A stretch of DNA of 64,000 bases from Clostridium ganghwense (lineage in GTDB: Bacteria; Bacillota; Clostridia; Clostridiales; Clostridiaceae), in NCBI RefSeq assembly GCF_026735165.1, contig NZ_JAPQES010000001.1, positions 868,001 to 932,000 on the forward strand. Reading direction: 5' to 3'. The notes below the pieces were generated by a model that searched no databases, was not told the origin of the DNA, and worked only from the letters and a program-made list of their open reading frames with translations. Made by a program: the position numbers and the translations under genes. Shown piece after piece: positions 15,701 through 24,601 of this stretch. Every line of letters begins with the position of its first letter. The stretch's first letter is position 1.

Positions 15701-16939
15701 ATGAATATAAGGTTAAATAACACTATACGAGCTATGTCTGTAGCTCTTGATTTAGCAGAAATTAACTCTATAGAAGATAAAAATATTATAGAAAATATTT
15801 CAAATATAAATTACTCACAGCATGAATTTTCGCATCATTCAAAACGAACTGCTTATATTGCACTAAAAATATCTAGTCAATTTAATTTAGACAAACAGTC
15901 TTTAAATTGCTTATATATAGCTTCTCTTTTACATGATATAGGAATAACATCTGCAAGCAATTTAAAAATTTGTCATACTTCTGAAAAATTTATAAAACAT
16001 CACTGTATTAGTGGAGCAAATATATTGAAATATTTTCCAATATTTAATGATATATCAGATATAATTTTATATCACCATGAAAATCATGATGGTACAGGCT
16101 CTATGGGCCTTAAAGAAAGTGAAATCCCATTTATAAGCCAAATTATACGAATATCAGATCTTGTGGAATTATCATATAATGAAAAACTTCCTGCTTACAA
16201 ACAGAAAGAACATATTGTAAATTGGGTAAAATCAAAAATAGGCATAATTTTTTCAGAAGAAATTGGAAGAGCATTCCTTGATGTCTCATCCAAAGATATA
16301 TTTTGGTTTGACTTAGAAAATATATCTTTCATGGATTTGATACTTGATAAAATTGCTCCTAAGTTAGATTTAACCCTGAACTTAAAAGATTTTGAAATAA
16401 TTGCAGAAATTTTTTCTAGGATAATAGATGCTAAAAGTAGCTTTACAGCAAAACATTCTCGTGAAATTGCAGAATTAGCTTATAAGATTTCAAAACATAT
16501 AGGTTATTCTGAAGAAAAATGTACTAAAATGAGAATTGCAGGCCTACTTCACGATATTGGGAAATTAGCGATTCCTTCAAGTATTTTGGATAAAAACGGG
16601 AAGCTTACACATGAAGAATTTTCTATTATAAAATCTCATGTATACTATACATCAATTATACTAGATAAAATAGAAGATATTCCAGAGATAAGTGCATGGG
16701 CATCCAATCATCATGAAAAACTAAATAGTATGGGATACCCTAAATCTTTATCTTCTGAAGATTTACCTGAAGAATGCAGAATCATGACTGTATGTGATAT
16801 ATATCAAGCCTTAACTGAAGATAGACCTTATAGAAAAGGTTTAAACATAGATCAAGCTTTTTGTATACTACATGAAATGTGTGAAAATAATTCTATTTGT
16901 AAAAATGCACTAGACCACTTAAAAAACGCTTTATTATAA
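15701..16939 (+). CDS. Protein with two tandem HD domains (second one HD-GYP)
   Basis: 412 aa, soluble. The first HD domain (about 40-200) has the metal pair LLHDIG (H78-D79) and HH125-126, but its GYP site is replaced by GTGSMG. The second (about 240-410) has LLHDIGK (H284-D285), HHEK (337-340) and a true GYP (345-347), with DIYQALTEDRPYRKGL following as in HD-GYP phosphodiesterases. Such proteins degrade cyclic di-nucleotides or, in other lines, different phosphoesters. No receiver, PAS or membrane sensor region is present. The first domain is probably regulatory. It is 31 bp before tsaE on the same strand and may lead that operon. Confidence 0.88.
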   Translation: MNIRLNNTIRAMSVALDLAEINSIEDKNIIENISNINYSQHEFSHHSKRTAYIALKISSQFNLDKQSLNCLYIASLLHDIGITSASNLKICHTSEKFIKHHCISGANILKYFPIFNDISDIILYHHENHDGTGSMGLKESEIPFISQIIRISDLVELSYNEKLPAYKQKEHIVNWVKSKIGIIFSEEIGRAFLDVSSKDIFWFDLENISFMDLILDKIAPKLDLTLNLKDFEIIAEIFSRIIDAKSSFTAKHSREIAELAYKISKHIGYSEEKCTKMRIAGLLHDIGKLAIPSSILDKNGKLTHEEFSIIKSHVYYTSIILDKIEDIPEISAWASNHHEKLNSMGYPKSLSSEDLPEECRIMTVCDIYQALTEDRPYRKGLNIDQAFCILHEMCENNSICKNALDHLKNALL

Positions 16940-16970
16940 AAATATTTAATAAAATTAGGAGTGATTGTAT

Positions 16971-17429
16971 ATGGAGTTTATTGTTGATAGTGTTGAAAAG
17001 ACTATTTCCATAGGAACTGAAATCGGGAAAAATGCAAATAAAGGAGATATAATTTGTCTTATTGGAGATTTAGGAACAGGTAAAACACATATTACTAAAG
17101 GTATTGCAAAAGGATTAAATGTAGAGGACCACATAACTAGCCCTACTTTTAACATTGTGAATGAATATGATGGAAGAATTAAATTATATCATTTTGATGT
17201 ATACAGAGTTAATGATCCAGATGAAATTGAAGCTATAGGATTTGATGAATATATTTTTGGCGAAGGAGTAAGTATTATTGAATGGGCTAATTATATCGAA
17301 GAATTAATCCCCAAAAACCATTTGAGAATAATTATAGAAAAATTACCTGATATGGGTGTAAATTTTAGAAAAATAAGTATAAAATATAATAGTGACAGAT
17401 ATAACTATGTAAAGGAGATTAAGCTATGA
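16971..17429 (+). CDS. tsaE: t6A synthesis ATPase TsaE
   Basis: Predicted 152 aa ATPase that drives the TsaBD complex cycle in t6A formation. Start at 16971 is chosen as it lies 7 bp after AGGAGTG; an in-frame TTG two codons earlier is too close. Walker A GDLGTGKTH and the downstream TSPTFNIVNEY segment, then HFDVYR, are typical. The last 4 bp overlap tsaB, indicating translational coupling. Confidence 0.97.
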   Translation: MEFIVDSVEKTISIGTEIGKNANKGDIICLIGDLGTGKTHITKGIAKGLNVEDHITSPTFNIVNEYDGRIKLYHFDVYRVNDPDEIEAIGFDEYIFGEGVSIIEWANYIEELIPKNHLRIIIEKLPDMGVNFRKISIKYNSDRYNYVKEIKL

Positions 17430-18142
17430 AAATTCTTAGTTTAGATTCCTCTACAGCTAGTGCAACTTGTGCAGTTATAGAGGACAATAAATTACTTGGA
17501 GAAATAACTTTTAATGATAAAAAACAGCATTCTGTTATATTAATGCCCCAAATAGACTCTTTATTAAAAACTTTAAAATTAGAGTTAAAGGATATAGATG
17601 GTTTTGTAGTATCAAAAGGACCTGGTTCTTTTACTGGTCTTAGAATAGGAATTGCAACAGTAAAAGGCTTTGCACAAGGAACAAATAAACCTTTTATAGG
17701 AATTTCAACTTTGGATGCTCTTGCATATAATTTAGCTTATACTTCTGGAATTATATGCCCTATAATGGATGCCTTAAGAGATAATGTATATACCGCTTTA
17801 TACAAATTCAATAATGGAAAATTAGAACAGCTAACTGATTATATGGCGATTCATATTGATGAATTAGTTTCAATTATAAAAGAATATACACCATCTAATA
17901 TTACTTTTATTGGAGATGCTATACCAAAATTCAAAGAAAAATTAAATGAAAGCTTTGAAAATACATATTTTGCTCCTGCTCATTTAAATGTAGCAAAAGC
18001 TGCTTCTCTTGGTGAATTAGGTCTTTTAAAATTAAAAGAGGGCGAAAATGATAATTTGTTAAGCTTTGCTCCTATCTATTTGAAAAAATCTCAAGCTGAA
18101 AGAGAATATGAAAGCAGAACAGGAATGAGTATAGATGAATAA
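17426..18142 (+). CDS. tsaB: t6A synthesis subunit TsaB (YeaZ)
   Basis: 238 aa ASKHA-fold paralogue of TsaD without catalytic metal site, acting as its dimer partner in t6A37 formation. It begins ILSLDSSTASATCAVI and carries the GPGSFTGLRIG motif. ATGA overlap with tsaE upstream and 8-bp overlap with rimI downstream show one operon. Confidence 0.97.
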   Translation: MKILSLDSSTASATCAVIEDNKLLGEITFNDKKQHSVILMPQIDSLLKTLKLELKDIDGFVVSKGPGSFTGLRIGIATVKGFAQGTNKPFIGISTLDALAYNLAYTSGIICPIMDALRDNVYTALYKFNNGKLEQLTDYMAIHIDELVSIIKEYTPSNITFIGDAIPKFKEKLNESFENTYFAPAHLNVAKAASLGELGLLKLKEGENDNLLSFAPIYLKKSQAEREYESRTGMSIDE

Positions 18143-18587
18143 TTTCGTAATATCGCCTATTGAAGAAAAAGATACTATGGATGTATTAGAAATAAATAAT
18201 CTTTCATTTAGTCCACCCTGGAGTTTAAAAGCTTTAGAAAATGAACTTAAAAATAAATTTGCCAAATATATTGTTCTAAAAAAAGAAAATAAAGTTATAG
18301 GTTATGCTGGTATATGGCTTATTATAGATGAAGCACATATAACAAATATAGCTATGCATCCTGACTATAGAGGAATAGGTGGAGGTAATCTCTTAATGGA
18401 AGGTGTTATAGCTATCTGCAGGGAATATAAAATACCTTCTATCACTCTTGAAGTAAGGGAAAATAATACCTCAGCTAGAGGCCTGTATAAAAAATTTGGC
18501 TTTGTACAAGAAGGGATAAGGAAAAATTACTACGAAAACAATATAGATGCTATAGTCATGTGGAAAAGAGACGTTTTATCTAATTGA
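18135..18587 (+). CDS. rimI: Ribosomal protein bS18 alanine N-acetyltransferase RimI-type GNAT
   Basis: 150 aa GNAT acetyltransferase. Acetyl-CoA-binding motif A is seen as IAMHPDYRGIGGGNLLMEG, followed by LEVRENNTSARGLYKKFGFVQEGIRKNYY, the RimI signature. Family role is N-terminal acetylation of S18. Its gene often follows tsaB in Firmicutes. The canonical R/Q-x-x-G-x-G/A core reads RGIGGG. Confidence 0.93.
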   Translation: MNNFVISPIEEKDTMDVLEINNLSFSPPWSLKALENELKNKFAKYIVLKKENKVIGYAGIWLIIDEAHITNIAMHPDYRGIGGGNLLMEGVIAICREYKIPSITLEVRENNTSARGLYKKFGFVQEGIRKNYYENNIDAIVMWKRDVLSN

Positions 18588-18608
18588 AAATTTATATGAG
18601 ATAAACAT

Positions 18609-18647
18609 AAGAGACCATAAAGATATTTTTATCATTATGGTCTCTTA
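18609..18647 (+). terminator. Terminator of the tsaE-tsaB-rimI operon
   Basis: AAGAGACCATAA pairs with TTATGGTCTCTT, followed by a T-rich stretch, 22 bp after rimI. Confidence 0.9.
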
Positions 18648-18702
18648 CTTTATATTTAAAAATTTATACTTTCAACTCTCCACTTTCAGTTTTCAACTAT
18701 AA

Positions 18703-19335
18703 TTAATTGCCTAAAGCACTTGTTTTACTCTCTTGAATTACTTCTTCTCTATGAAGCATTGGTGAAACACTTTTGTAAACTGGTATAGTAATCACAGATA
18801 CCACTATTCCTTTTAAAAGGTTAAATGGTAATATTGATAACATAACTAAATCTTTTACAGTTTTTATATTAGAATTTATAGCTGTTCCCATTGCTACAAA
18901 AGCCTCTATAGGTGCTTTAAATAATTTTGCATATAAAGGTAATAATATAGCATAATTTAATACTGATGCGCATAAAGACATAACTACCGTTCCTGCTAGT
19001 AAACCTAAAACAGCAGTTTTCTTAGATTTTTTCATTTTATATATAGTTCCTGCTGTAACTACAAAAATTGAACCTACCATGAAATTAGCAAATTCTCCTA
19101 CAAAACCTGTTGGAGTTCCTTTAAAAATTACATGTAATACATTTTTAAATAATTCGATTAATATACCACTAACAGGTCCTAGTGCAAAACCTCCAAGCAA
19201 CGCTGGAAGGTCACTTAAATCAATTTGTAAGAAACTTGGAAAAACAGGCAATGGAAACTCTAAAAACATAAGTACGAAAGCCATTACTGATAAAAGTGAA
19301 ATTTTAATCATTTTGTTTAAATTAGTTTGTTTCAT
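18703..19335 (-). CDS. ribU: Riboflavin ECF transporter substrate-binding component RibU
   Basis: 210 aa membrane protein, S component that binds riboflavin and couples to a shared EcfAAT energizing module coded elsewhere. About six helices are visible, with the N-terminal LEFPLPVFPSFLQIDLSDLPALLGGFALGP region typical of RibU and a central GFVGEFANFMVG. Assignment is firm because the leader carries an FMN riboswitch and terminator. GGGGGAG precedes the start. Confidence 0.95.
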   Translation of the reverse strand: MKQTNLNKMIKISLLSVMAFVLMFLEFPLPVFPSFLQIDLSDLPALLGGFALGPVSGILIELFKNVLHVIFKGTPTGFVGEFANFMVGSIFVVTAGTIYKMKKSKKTAVLGLLAGTVVMSLCASVLNYAILLPLYAKLFKAPIEAFVAMGTAINSNIKTVKDLVMLSILPFNLLKGIVVSVITIPVYKSVSPMLHREEVIQESKTSALGN

Positions 19336-19394
19336 CTTTTCTCCCCCTTATTATGCATAATCTCCAAGGGTATTGGCAGCTGTCAAAATAAAAA

Positions 19395-19422
19395 GCCCTG
19401 ACAATTTTAAAATCGTCAGGGC
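19395..19422 (-). terminator. Riboswitch expression-platform terminator
   Basis: GCCCTGAC/GTCAGGGC stem followed on the minus strand by TTTTTATTTT, between the FMN aptamer and ribU. It is the off-state structure. Confidence 0.92.
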
Positions 19423-19443
19423 AAAAAATTCTATACAAACATA

Positions 19444-19566
19444 CACTACCTATACCTTCTACCATCCAGACTTTACTGTCGGTCTTGGAATTTCACCAAG
19501 TCAACCATATTACTATGGCTCGCGGACTATACCGCCGGTCGGGAATTTCACCCTGCCCTGAAGATA
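19444..19566 (-). ncRNA. FMN riboswitch (RFN element)
   Basis: Minus strand begins with CTTCAGGGCAGGGTGAAAT and goes on with CCCGACCGGCGGTA, AGTCCGCGAGCC, TTGGTGAAATTCCAA and GACCGACAGTAAAGTCTGGATG, all conserved parts of the RFN aptamer. When FMN binds, the downstream terminator should form and ribU is switched off. Confidence 0.98.
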
Positions 19567-19592
19567 TGTTTATTTTACTTTTATTATAAATA

Positions 19593-19620
19593 ATTATAAC
19601 ATTTATATAAGAAAATTCAA
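19593..19620 (-). promoter_or_regulatory. Promoter of the FMN riboswitch-ribU transcript
   Basis: Minus strand TTGAAT, 16 nt, TATAAT; it lies within 30 bp of the tex stop codon. Confidence 0.55.
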
Positions 19621-19623
19621 CCT

Positions 19624-21783
19624 TTATTTTTTCATGGAAAGCGAAATTCTACCTCTCTTGTCGTCTACTTCTAATACTCTAACCTCTACTATATCCCCGA
19701 CCTTTACTATATCTAAAGGATGTTTAACAAAACTATCTGAAAGCTGACTTATATGAACTAAACCATCTTGATGCACTCCAATATCTACAAAAGCTCCAAA
19801 ATCAGCCACATTTCTCACTGTACCAGTTAAAACCATTCCAGGTTTTAATTGATTTATATCAACTACTCCCTTTTTAAATATAGGCTTTGGTAGTTCTTCT
19901 CTTGGGTCACGCCCAGGTTTTTTAATTTCTTTTATAATATCTTTAAGCGTTGGAATACCAATTTCTAGTTCTTCAGCTAAAGCTTCGATTCCAATTGCAT
20001 TTACCTTGCTATCTATATCAACTAACTTTCCACATTTAACGTCTTCATTAGCATATCCTAATTTGCTTAAAAATCCTTTTGCGGCTTTATATGACTCTGG
20101 GTGAACTGCAGTATTATCAAGAACTTCATCACTTTCTGTAACTCTTAAAAATCCTGCACACTGCTCAAAAGCCTTTGGTCCTAATCTTTTAACTTTTAAA
20201 AGCTCTTTCCTATTTTTGAACTTACCATTTTCTTCTCTATAATTTACAACATTTTGAGCAATCGATGCATTTATACCAGATATATAAGATAAAAGTGATG
20301 GTGTTGCAATATTAAGATCAACACCCACGCTGTTTACTCCATCTTCAACAACACCCTTTAAAGATTCATCCAATCTCTTTGGTGCCACATCATGTTGATA
20401 TTGTCCTACCCCTATAGATTTAGTATCTATCTTTACAAGTTCAGCCATTGGATCTTGAAGTCTTCTTCCAATTGATATTGCTCCTCTTAAAGAAACATTT
20501 ATATCAGGATATTCTTTAGATGCAAGCTCTGATGCTGAATAAACAGAAGCTCCAGCCTCTGATACTACAACATAAAATAATTCCTTACCTTTTTCTGTTT
20601 TAACTTCATCTATAAGCTGTGCTAATACTTCTTCCGATTCACGACTTGCTGTTCCGTTTCCTAGAGATATGACATCTACATCATGCTTATAAACTAATTC
20701 TTTAAGTATTTTTATAGAACCTTTAACATCATTTTGAGGAGCAGTAGCATATACTGTAGCTGTATCTAATAGTTTTCCTGTATCATCTAGAACCGCTATT
20801 TTACATCCTGTTCTAAACCCAGGGTCATATCCAAGTACAACCTTCCCCTTTATTGGAGCCTGCATTAAAAGAGCTTTAAGATTAGCTTTAAAAACCTCTA
20901 TTGCTCCTTCCTCACCTTTATCTGTAAGTTCTGCTCTAATTTCTCTCTCAATAGAAGGGTATATAAGTCTCTTTAATGAATCAGCTGCTGCTTCTTGAAT
21001 ATACTTATCTGTAACATCATTTCCCTTTAGACATTTTCTATTTAAAAATTCAATTATTTTGTCCATATTACTAGTAACTTTAGCTGATAATACTTTTTCT
21101 TTTTCTCCTCTATTTATTGCAAGTATTCTATGTGAAGGCAACTTTTTAACCGGTTCAGAGTACTTATAATACATTTCATAAGGAGTTGGCTCTTCACTTT
21201 CACCACTGCACTCAACTATTCCTTCTCTACGTACAAATTCTCTTATCCATTTTCTATATTCCGCTTCGTCAGAAATAATTTCAGCAATAATATCCTTTGC
21301 ACCATTCAAAGCATCTTCCACTGTATTTACTTGCTTTTCTTCATCAATAAATTGCGAAGCATATTCTTCAATATTACCTTTAAATTCTCCGCCTATAATA
21401 AGCTCTGCAAGAGGTTTTAAACCTTTTTCCGCTGCAATAGTAGCTCTTGTTCTTTTCTTAGGTTTAAACGGTCTGTATATATCCTCAACCTCAGTTAAAG
21501 TTTCACATTTTTCTATTTGAAGCTTTAACTCTTCTGTAAGCTTATCTTGTTCTCCAATTATTCTTATAACATCTGCTTTTCTATCTTGTAAATTTCTTAA
21601 ATATGTAAGCCTTTCAGCAAAATTTCTTAAAATTATATCATCAAGTCCACCAGTTCTTTCCTTTCTATATCTTGCAATAAAAGGAACTGTGTTTCCATCA
21701 TCTAGAAGTTCAATAACACTATTAACTTGCTTTATGCTTATTTGAAATTCTTTAGCTAATTTATTATTAATACTATTTGACAT
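19624..21783 (-). CDS. tex: Tex-family RNA-binding transcription accessory protein
   Basis: Predicted 719 aa. Start at 21783 is used because GGAGG lies 6 bp before it; an in-frame ATG eight codons upstream has none. Order of domains: N-terminal helical Tex region, YqgF/RuvX-like nuclease fold (VVLGYDPGFRTGCKIAVLD), helix-hairpin-helix region (GINASIAQNVVNYREENGKFKNRKELLKV), and a C-terminal S1 domain (LKPGMVLTGTVRNVADFGAFVDIG). Tex binds nucleic acids and influences transcription and ribosome-coupled events. Single gene between ribU and the peptidase gene. Confidence 0.96.
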   Translation of the reverse strand: MSNSINNKLAKEFQISIKQVNSVIELLDDGNTVPFIARYRKERTGGLDDIILRNFAERLTYLRNLQDRKADVIRIIGEQDKLTEELKLQIEKCETLTEVEDIYRPFKPKKRTRATIAAEKGLKPLAELIIGGEFKGNIEEYASQFIDEEKQVNTVEDALNGAKDIIAEIISDEAEYRKWIREFVRREGIVECSGESEEPTPYEMYYKYSEPVKKLPSHRILAINRGEKEKVLSAKVTSNMDKIIEFLNRKCLKGNDVTDKYIQEAAADSLKRLIYPSIEREIRAELTDKGEEGAIEVFKANLKALLMQAPIKGKVVLGYDPGFRTGCKIAVLDDTGKLLDTATVYATAPQNDVKGSIKILKELVYKHDVDVISLGNGTASRESEEVLAQLIDEVKTEKGKELFYVVVSEAGASVYSASELASKEYPDINVSLRGAISIGRRLQDPMAELVKIDTKSIGVGQYQHDVAPKRLDESLKGVVEDGVNSVGVDLNIATPSLLSYISGINASIAQNVVNYREENGKFKNRKELLKVKRLGPKAFEQCAGFLRVTESDEVLDNTAVHPESYKAAKGFLSKLGYANEDVKCGKLVDIDSKVNAIGIEALAEELEIGIPTLKDIIKEIKKPGRDPREELPKPIFKKGVVDINQLKPGMVLTGTVRNVADFGAFVDIGVHQDGLVHISQLSDSFVKHPLDIVKVGDIVEVRVLEVDDKRGRISLSMKK

Positions 21784-21926
21784 ATTATCCTCCAATCTTT
21801 CATCCATAAATAACTTCTTTTCGCTTTCATTATTTTACATTATTACAGATCAAAAGTCCAATATTCCATCATATAACATTTTATCCACTCATAACTATAT
21901 ATATACTAATTTTTAAGGAGTATTAT

Positions 21927-23273
21927 ATGAAAAGACTTTTCAATCAATTTATAACTTGTATATTTCTAATTGTTTTTTTCCTCAGCTTAAATACCTATAG
22001 GACCATACATACTTTTAATGTATCCACTGTCATCGATACAATAGACTATTTATCCTCTGATCACTTTCAAGGCAGGCTTACAGGAACTCTAGAAAATAAA
22101 GAGGTAGAAGAATATATTAAACTGCAATTTATTGAAAATGACTTAAAACCCTTCCTAGGAGAGTATGAACAAACTTTTAAATTAACGTTTCCAAATAGAA
22201 TTAATAATAAAGATCCTTACTTAAATGTAACAGATAAACAAGGCAATATAATTAGAAATTTTTCCTATGCAAAAGATTACAAAGAAGATATGTTAAATTT
22301 TAAAAATAATAAATTTAGCTTTAATAATAAAAATCCCTTAATTAAATCAAGTGATAAATCAATACAAGTAAAACAAAATTCTGATTACTTTTTATTTTAT
22401 ACGCCTTCTGATAATGCCCTCCAATTTAGAAGTTCTTTTGTATGTCCTGATCCTTTGAGTATGTGTATTATGGTATCACAAGATACCTTATCTAACATAA
22501 AAAAATATCTTTCTGAAGGCTATAATATAAATTGCTTTATTCCATTTACAAATAAAGAAACTACTGCTAGAAATATTATGGGCTATATTGAAGGTAACGA
22601 TAAAACTTCTAATCCTATAATAATTTCCGCTCATTTTGATCATTTAGGAACAGATTTAGCTAATAATATTTATAGAGGTGCCCTTGATAACGCTTCTGGA
22701 ACAGCATTCATGTTAGAAATGATTAAACACCTAAAATCTTTAGGTACTCCTGAAAAAAGTATATTATTTATAGGCTTTAATGCAGAAGAATTTGGATGTA
22801 TAGGTTCCACAAAATTTGTAGGAAAATATAAAAACTATATTAAGGATAGCAAGGTCTTTAACTTCGATATGATTGGTAGTGACAGAGGAGTTCCTCTTTG
22901 TATAATGGGTGGTGAAAATGATACTTTCAAAACTGATCTTATGCGTTCAGCTTCAAATACATGTACAGATGAACATGTACATTTTAACTATCTTTTTCAA
23001 GATGCCAGCGATCATAAAGCCTTTAGAGAAAATAATATAAATGCTATAACTTTCTGCGATAATGATACATCAAAAATTCATACTCCTAAGGATACATTGG
23101 AATTTATATCTCCTTCTGCTATTGAACGATGCTATAATGTAGCTTCAAAAGAAATTGTTAAATATGCCTTTGATAACAATCCAATAATTATTTATTATAA
23201 ACAAGGCTTATTAATTTCTATTGCTGGTATTATTTTAATTATTTTGGCTTGTAGTAAAAAAAAATATCATTAA
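21927..23273 (+). CDS. M28-family zinc peptidase, membrane-anchored
   Basis: 448 aa. An N-terminal hydrophobic segment (about 7-24) exports or anchors it, and a second one near the C-terminus (about 425-443) is followed by KKKYH, so the catalytic part faces outside. The M28 di-zinc site is complete: H and D in SAHFDHLG, D in ALDNASGT, the EE of FNAEEFG, D in NFDMIG and H in KIHTPKD. Expected to be an aminopeptidase. Residues 40-220 (LSSDHFQGRLTGTLENKE onwards) form the N-terminal module commonly found with extracellular M28 enzymes. Confidence 0.9.
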   Translation: MKRLFNQFITCIFLIVFFLSLNTYRTIHTFNVSTVIDTIDYLSSDHFQGRLTGTLENKEVEEYIKLQFIENDLKPFLGEYEQTFKLTFPNRINNKDPYLNVTDKQGNIIRNFSYAKDYKEDMLNFKNNKFSFNNKNPLIKSSDKSIQVKQNSDYFLFYTPSDNALQFRSSFVCPDPLSMCIMVSQDTLSNIKKYLSEGYNINCFIPFTNKETTARNIMGYIEGNDKTSNPIIISAHFDHLGTDLANNIYRGALDNASGTAFMLEMIKHLKSLGTPEKSILFIGFNAEEFGCIGSTKFVGKYKNYIKDSKVFNFDMIGSDRGVPLCIMGGENDTFKTDLMRSASNTCTDEHVHFNYLFQDASDHKAFRENNINAITFCDNDTSKIHTPKDTLEFISPSAIERCYNVASKEIVKYAFDNNPIIIYYKQGLLISIAGIILIILACSKKKYH

Positions 23274-23280
23274 CTAAAAT

Positions 23281-23330
23281 ATAAGTAAAGGACTATTTAT
23301 ATACCGCTCTATACTAGCCCTTTACTTATA
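23281..23330. terminator. Bidirectional terminator
   Basis: ATAAGTAAAGG pairs with CCTTTACTTAT over a long loop, between the M28 gene (plus) and the DUF4230 gene (minus). Confidence 0.8.
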
Positions 23331-23345
23331 TTTAAACCTATTAAT

Positions 23346-23933
23346 TTAAATTAGTTGAATATTTACTTTTTCAAACCCCATACTTTTTAATATTCCCTCT
23401 AATAATATTTTTGTATTTTCGTTAGCTTTATCTAGAAAACCATCTTTTATGAGGCTCTCCACTACTTGTCCCTTATTTTTGTTTAATTCATTAAATATTT
23501 CTTGTCCATTAACCTTATTAAATAACGCTGATCTTTCATCTAAAATATTCACATTATTCGTATCTATAACATTATCTAAGATTTTAGCCTTTTTTAATTT
23601 TACATCAACTTTTTTTTCTTTATTATTCACATCTATCTCAGCATCTTCTAAATTTACTCCAGCTTTGACATATCCACTATATTTTATTACTAATGTTTTT
23701 GTTGTAAAAGGTATAGTAAAATCTTTAATTTTTTTACTATCTTTCACAAAAATAACATCTGTATATGTATTCTTGTATGTTGCAAGCTCAGAAATTCTTT
23801 TAAGTTCATTAGCAACATTAGTACTACTTACAACTTTTTCATGAGTAGTTCCAAATCCTGCCAAAATCCAAGTTGCAGCTATAATTACTGTAATTAAACT
23901 AATAACCTTAATCTCTTTAACCCATTTTTTCAT
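23346..23933 (-). CDS. DUF4230 family membrane-anchored protein
   Basis: Predicted 195 aa. Start at 23933 chosen since GGGGGAG lies 11 bp upstream; the ATG nine codons earlier has no site. One N-terminal membrane helix (about residues 10-27), then an extracytoplasmic domain with LATYKNTYTDVIFVKD, TKTLVIKYSGYVKAGVNLEDAEIDV and a C-terminal LKSMGFEKVNIQ, the pattern of DUF4230. No function is established for the family. It is a single gene. Confidence 0.75.
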   Translation of the reverse strand: MKKWVKEIKVISLITVIIAATWILAGFGTTHEKVVSSTNVANELKRISELATYKNTYTDVIFVKDSKKIKDFTIPFTTKTLVIKYSGYVKAGVNLEDAEIDVNNKEKKVDVKLKKAKILDNVIDTNNVNILDERSALFNKVNGQEIFNELNKNKGQVVESLIKDGFLDKANENTKILLEGILKSMGFEKVNIQLI

Positions 23934-24026
23934 ATTTAAAATATCTCCCCCTAAATCCATATCTTATTTACATATCTACTTTAATTATATACTTTTGCAT
24001 TCCAAATTACTACTTAATTATACATA

Positions 24027-24041
24027 TTTCGTCAAACGAAA
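24027..24041. promoter_or_regulatory. Palindrome TTTCGT-CAA-ACGAAA
   Basis: Perfect 6-3-6 inverted repeat in the divergent region between the DUF4230 gene and the AhpD-like gene. CG-containing arms are uncommon in this AT-rich DNA, so it may be an operator. Regulator not identified. Confidence 0.35.
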
Positions 24042-24169
24042 AACCTAAAAACATTCTTTGGTTTCATTTTCAAATTATCCATTAAATTTATAAAAATTCT
24101 TGTAATTAAAACTTAAATAGTTACCATACTAAGTAATAGTAAAGCTATTAAAATAAAGGAGGTTCTATT

Positions 24170-24523
24170 ATGTCAAAAAATCCAAGAGAAATGCTAAATT
24201 CTTTTACAGGTGGTTTAGAAACATTAGGTCAAACTAATGGTGAACAAGTAAATGCTTTTATGAATTTATTAGGAACTGCATACCAACCAGGTAAACTTGA
24301 TTTAAAAGCTAAAGAATTGATAAGTGTGGCTATTGGCGTATACAATCGCTGTGAGTATTGTATAGTATTCCATACATACAAAGCTCTAGAAGCAGGTGCT
24401 ACTCGCGAAGAAATCCTTGAAGCTGCAATGGTATCAGTAGCCTTTGGGGGTGGTCCTACCATGGCGTATAGTGTAACTCTATTAAAAGACTCCATAGATG
24501 AATTTGAAAAAGATTTTCAATAA
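24170..24523 (+). CDS. Carboxymuconolactone decarboxylase/AhpD-like protein
   Basis: 117 aa. It carries the complete AhpD active-site signature E-x11-C-x2-C-x3-H: E49, C61, C64, H68 in the segment ELISVAIGVYNRCEYCIVFH. In AhpD this relay reduces peroxiredoxin or peroxides with electrons from a lipoyl protein and dihydrolipoyl dehydrogenase. Here exactly such a dehydrogenase, with a lipoyl domain, follows. The start has AAAGGAGG. Length and motif also fit general CMD-family proteins of unknown role, so the activity is inferred. Confidence 0.85.
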   Translation: MSKNPREMLNSFTGGLETLGQTNGEQVNAFMNLLGTAYQPGKLDLKAKELISVAIGVYNRCEYCIVFHTYKALEAGATREEILEAAMVSVAFGGGPTMAYSVTLLKDSIDEFEKDFQ

Positions 24524-24543
24524 ATTTTAAATAATATTTTTTT

Positions 24544-24574
24544 AAAAGGCAGAATATAATATAAACTGCCTTTT
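24544..24574 (+). terminator. Hairpin between the AhpD-like gene and lpd
   Basis: AAAAGGCAG/CTGCCTTTT stem with T-rich tail. It may limit readthrough into lpd or mark the end of a separate transcript. Confidence 0.75.
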
Positions 24575-24601
24575 ATTTATTTAAGGATGGAGGATAATAT
24601 A

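Noticed and set aside
19373-19561. Plus-strand frame of 62 codons
   Set aside because: It lies opposite the FMN riboswitch and has no ribosome site.
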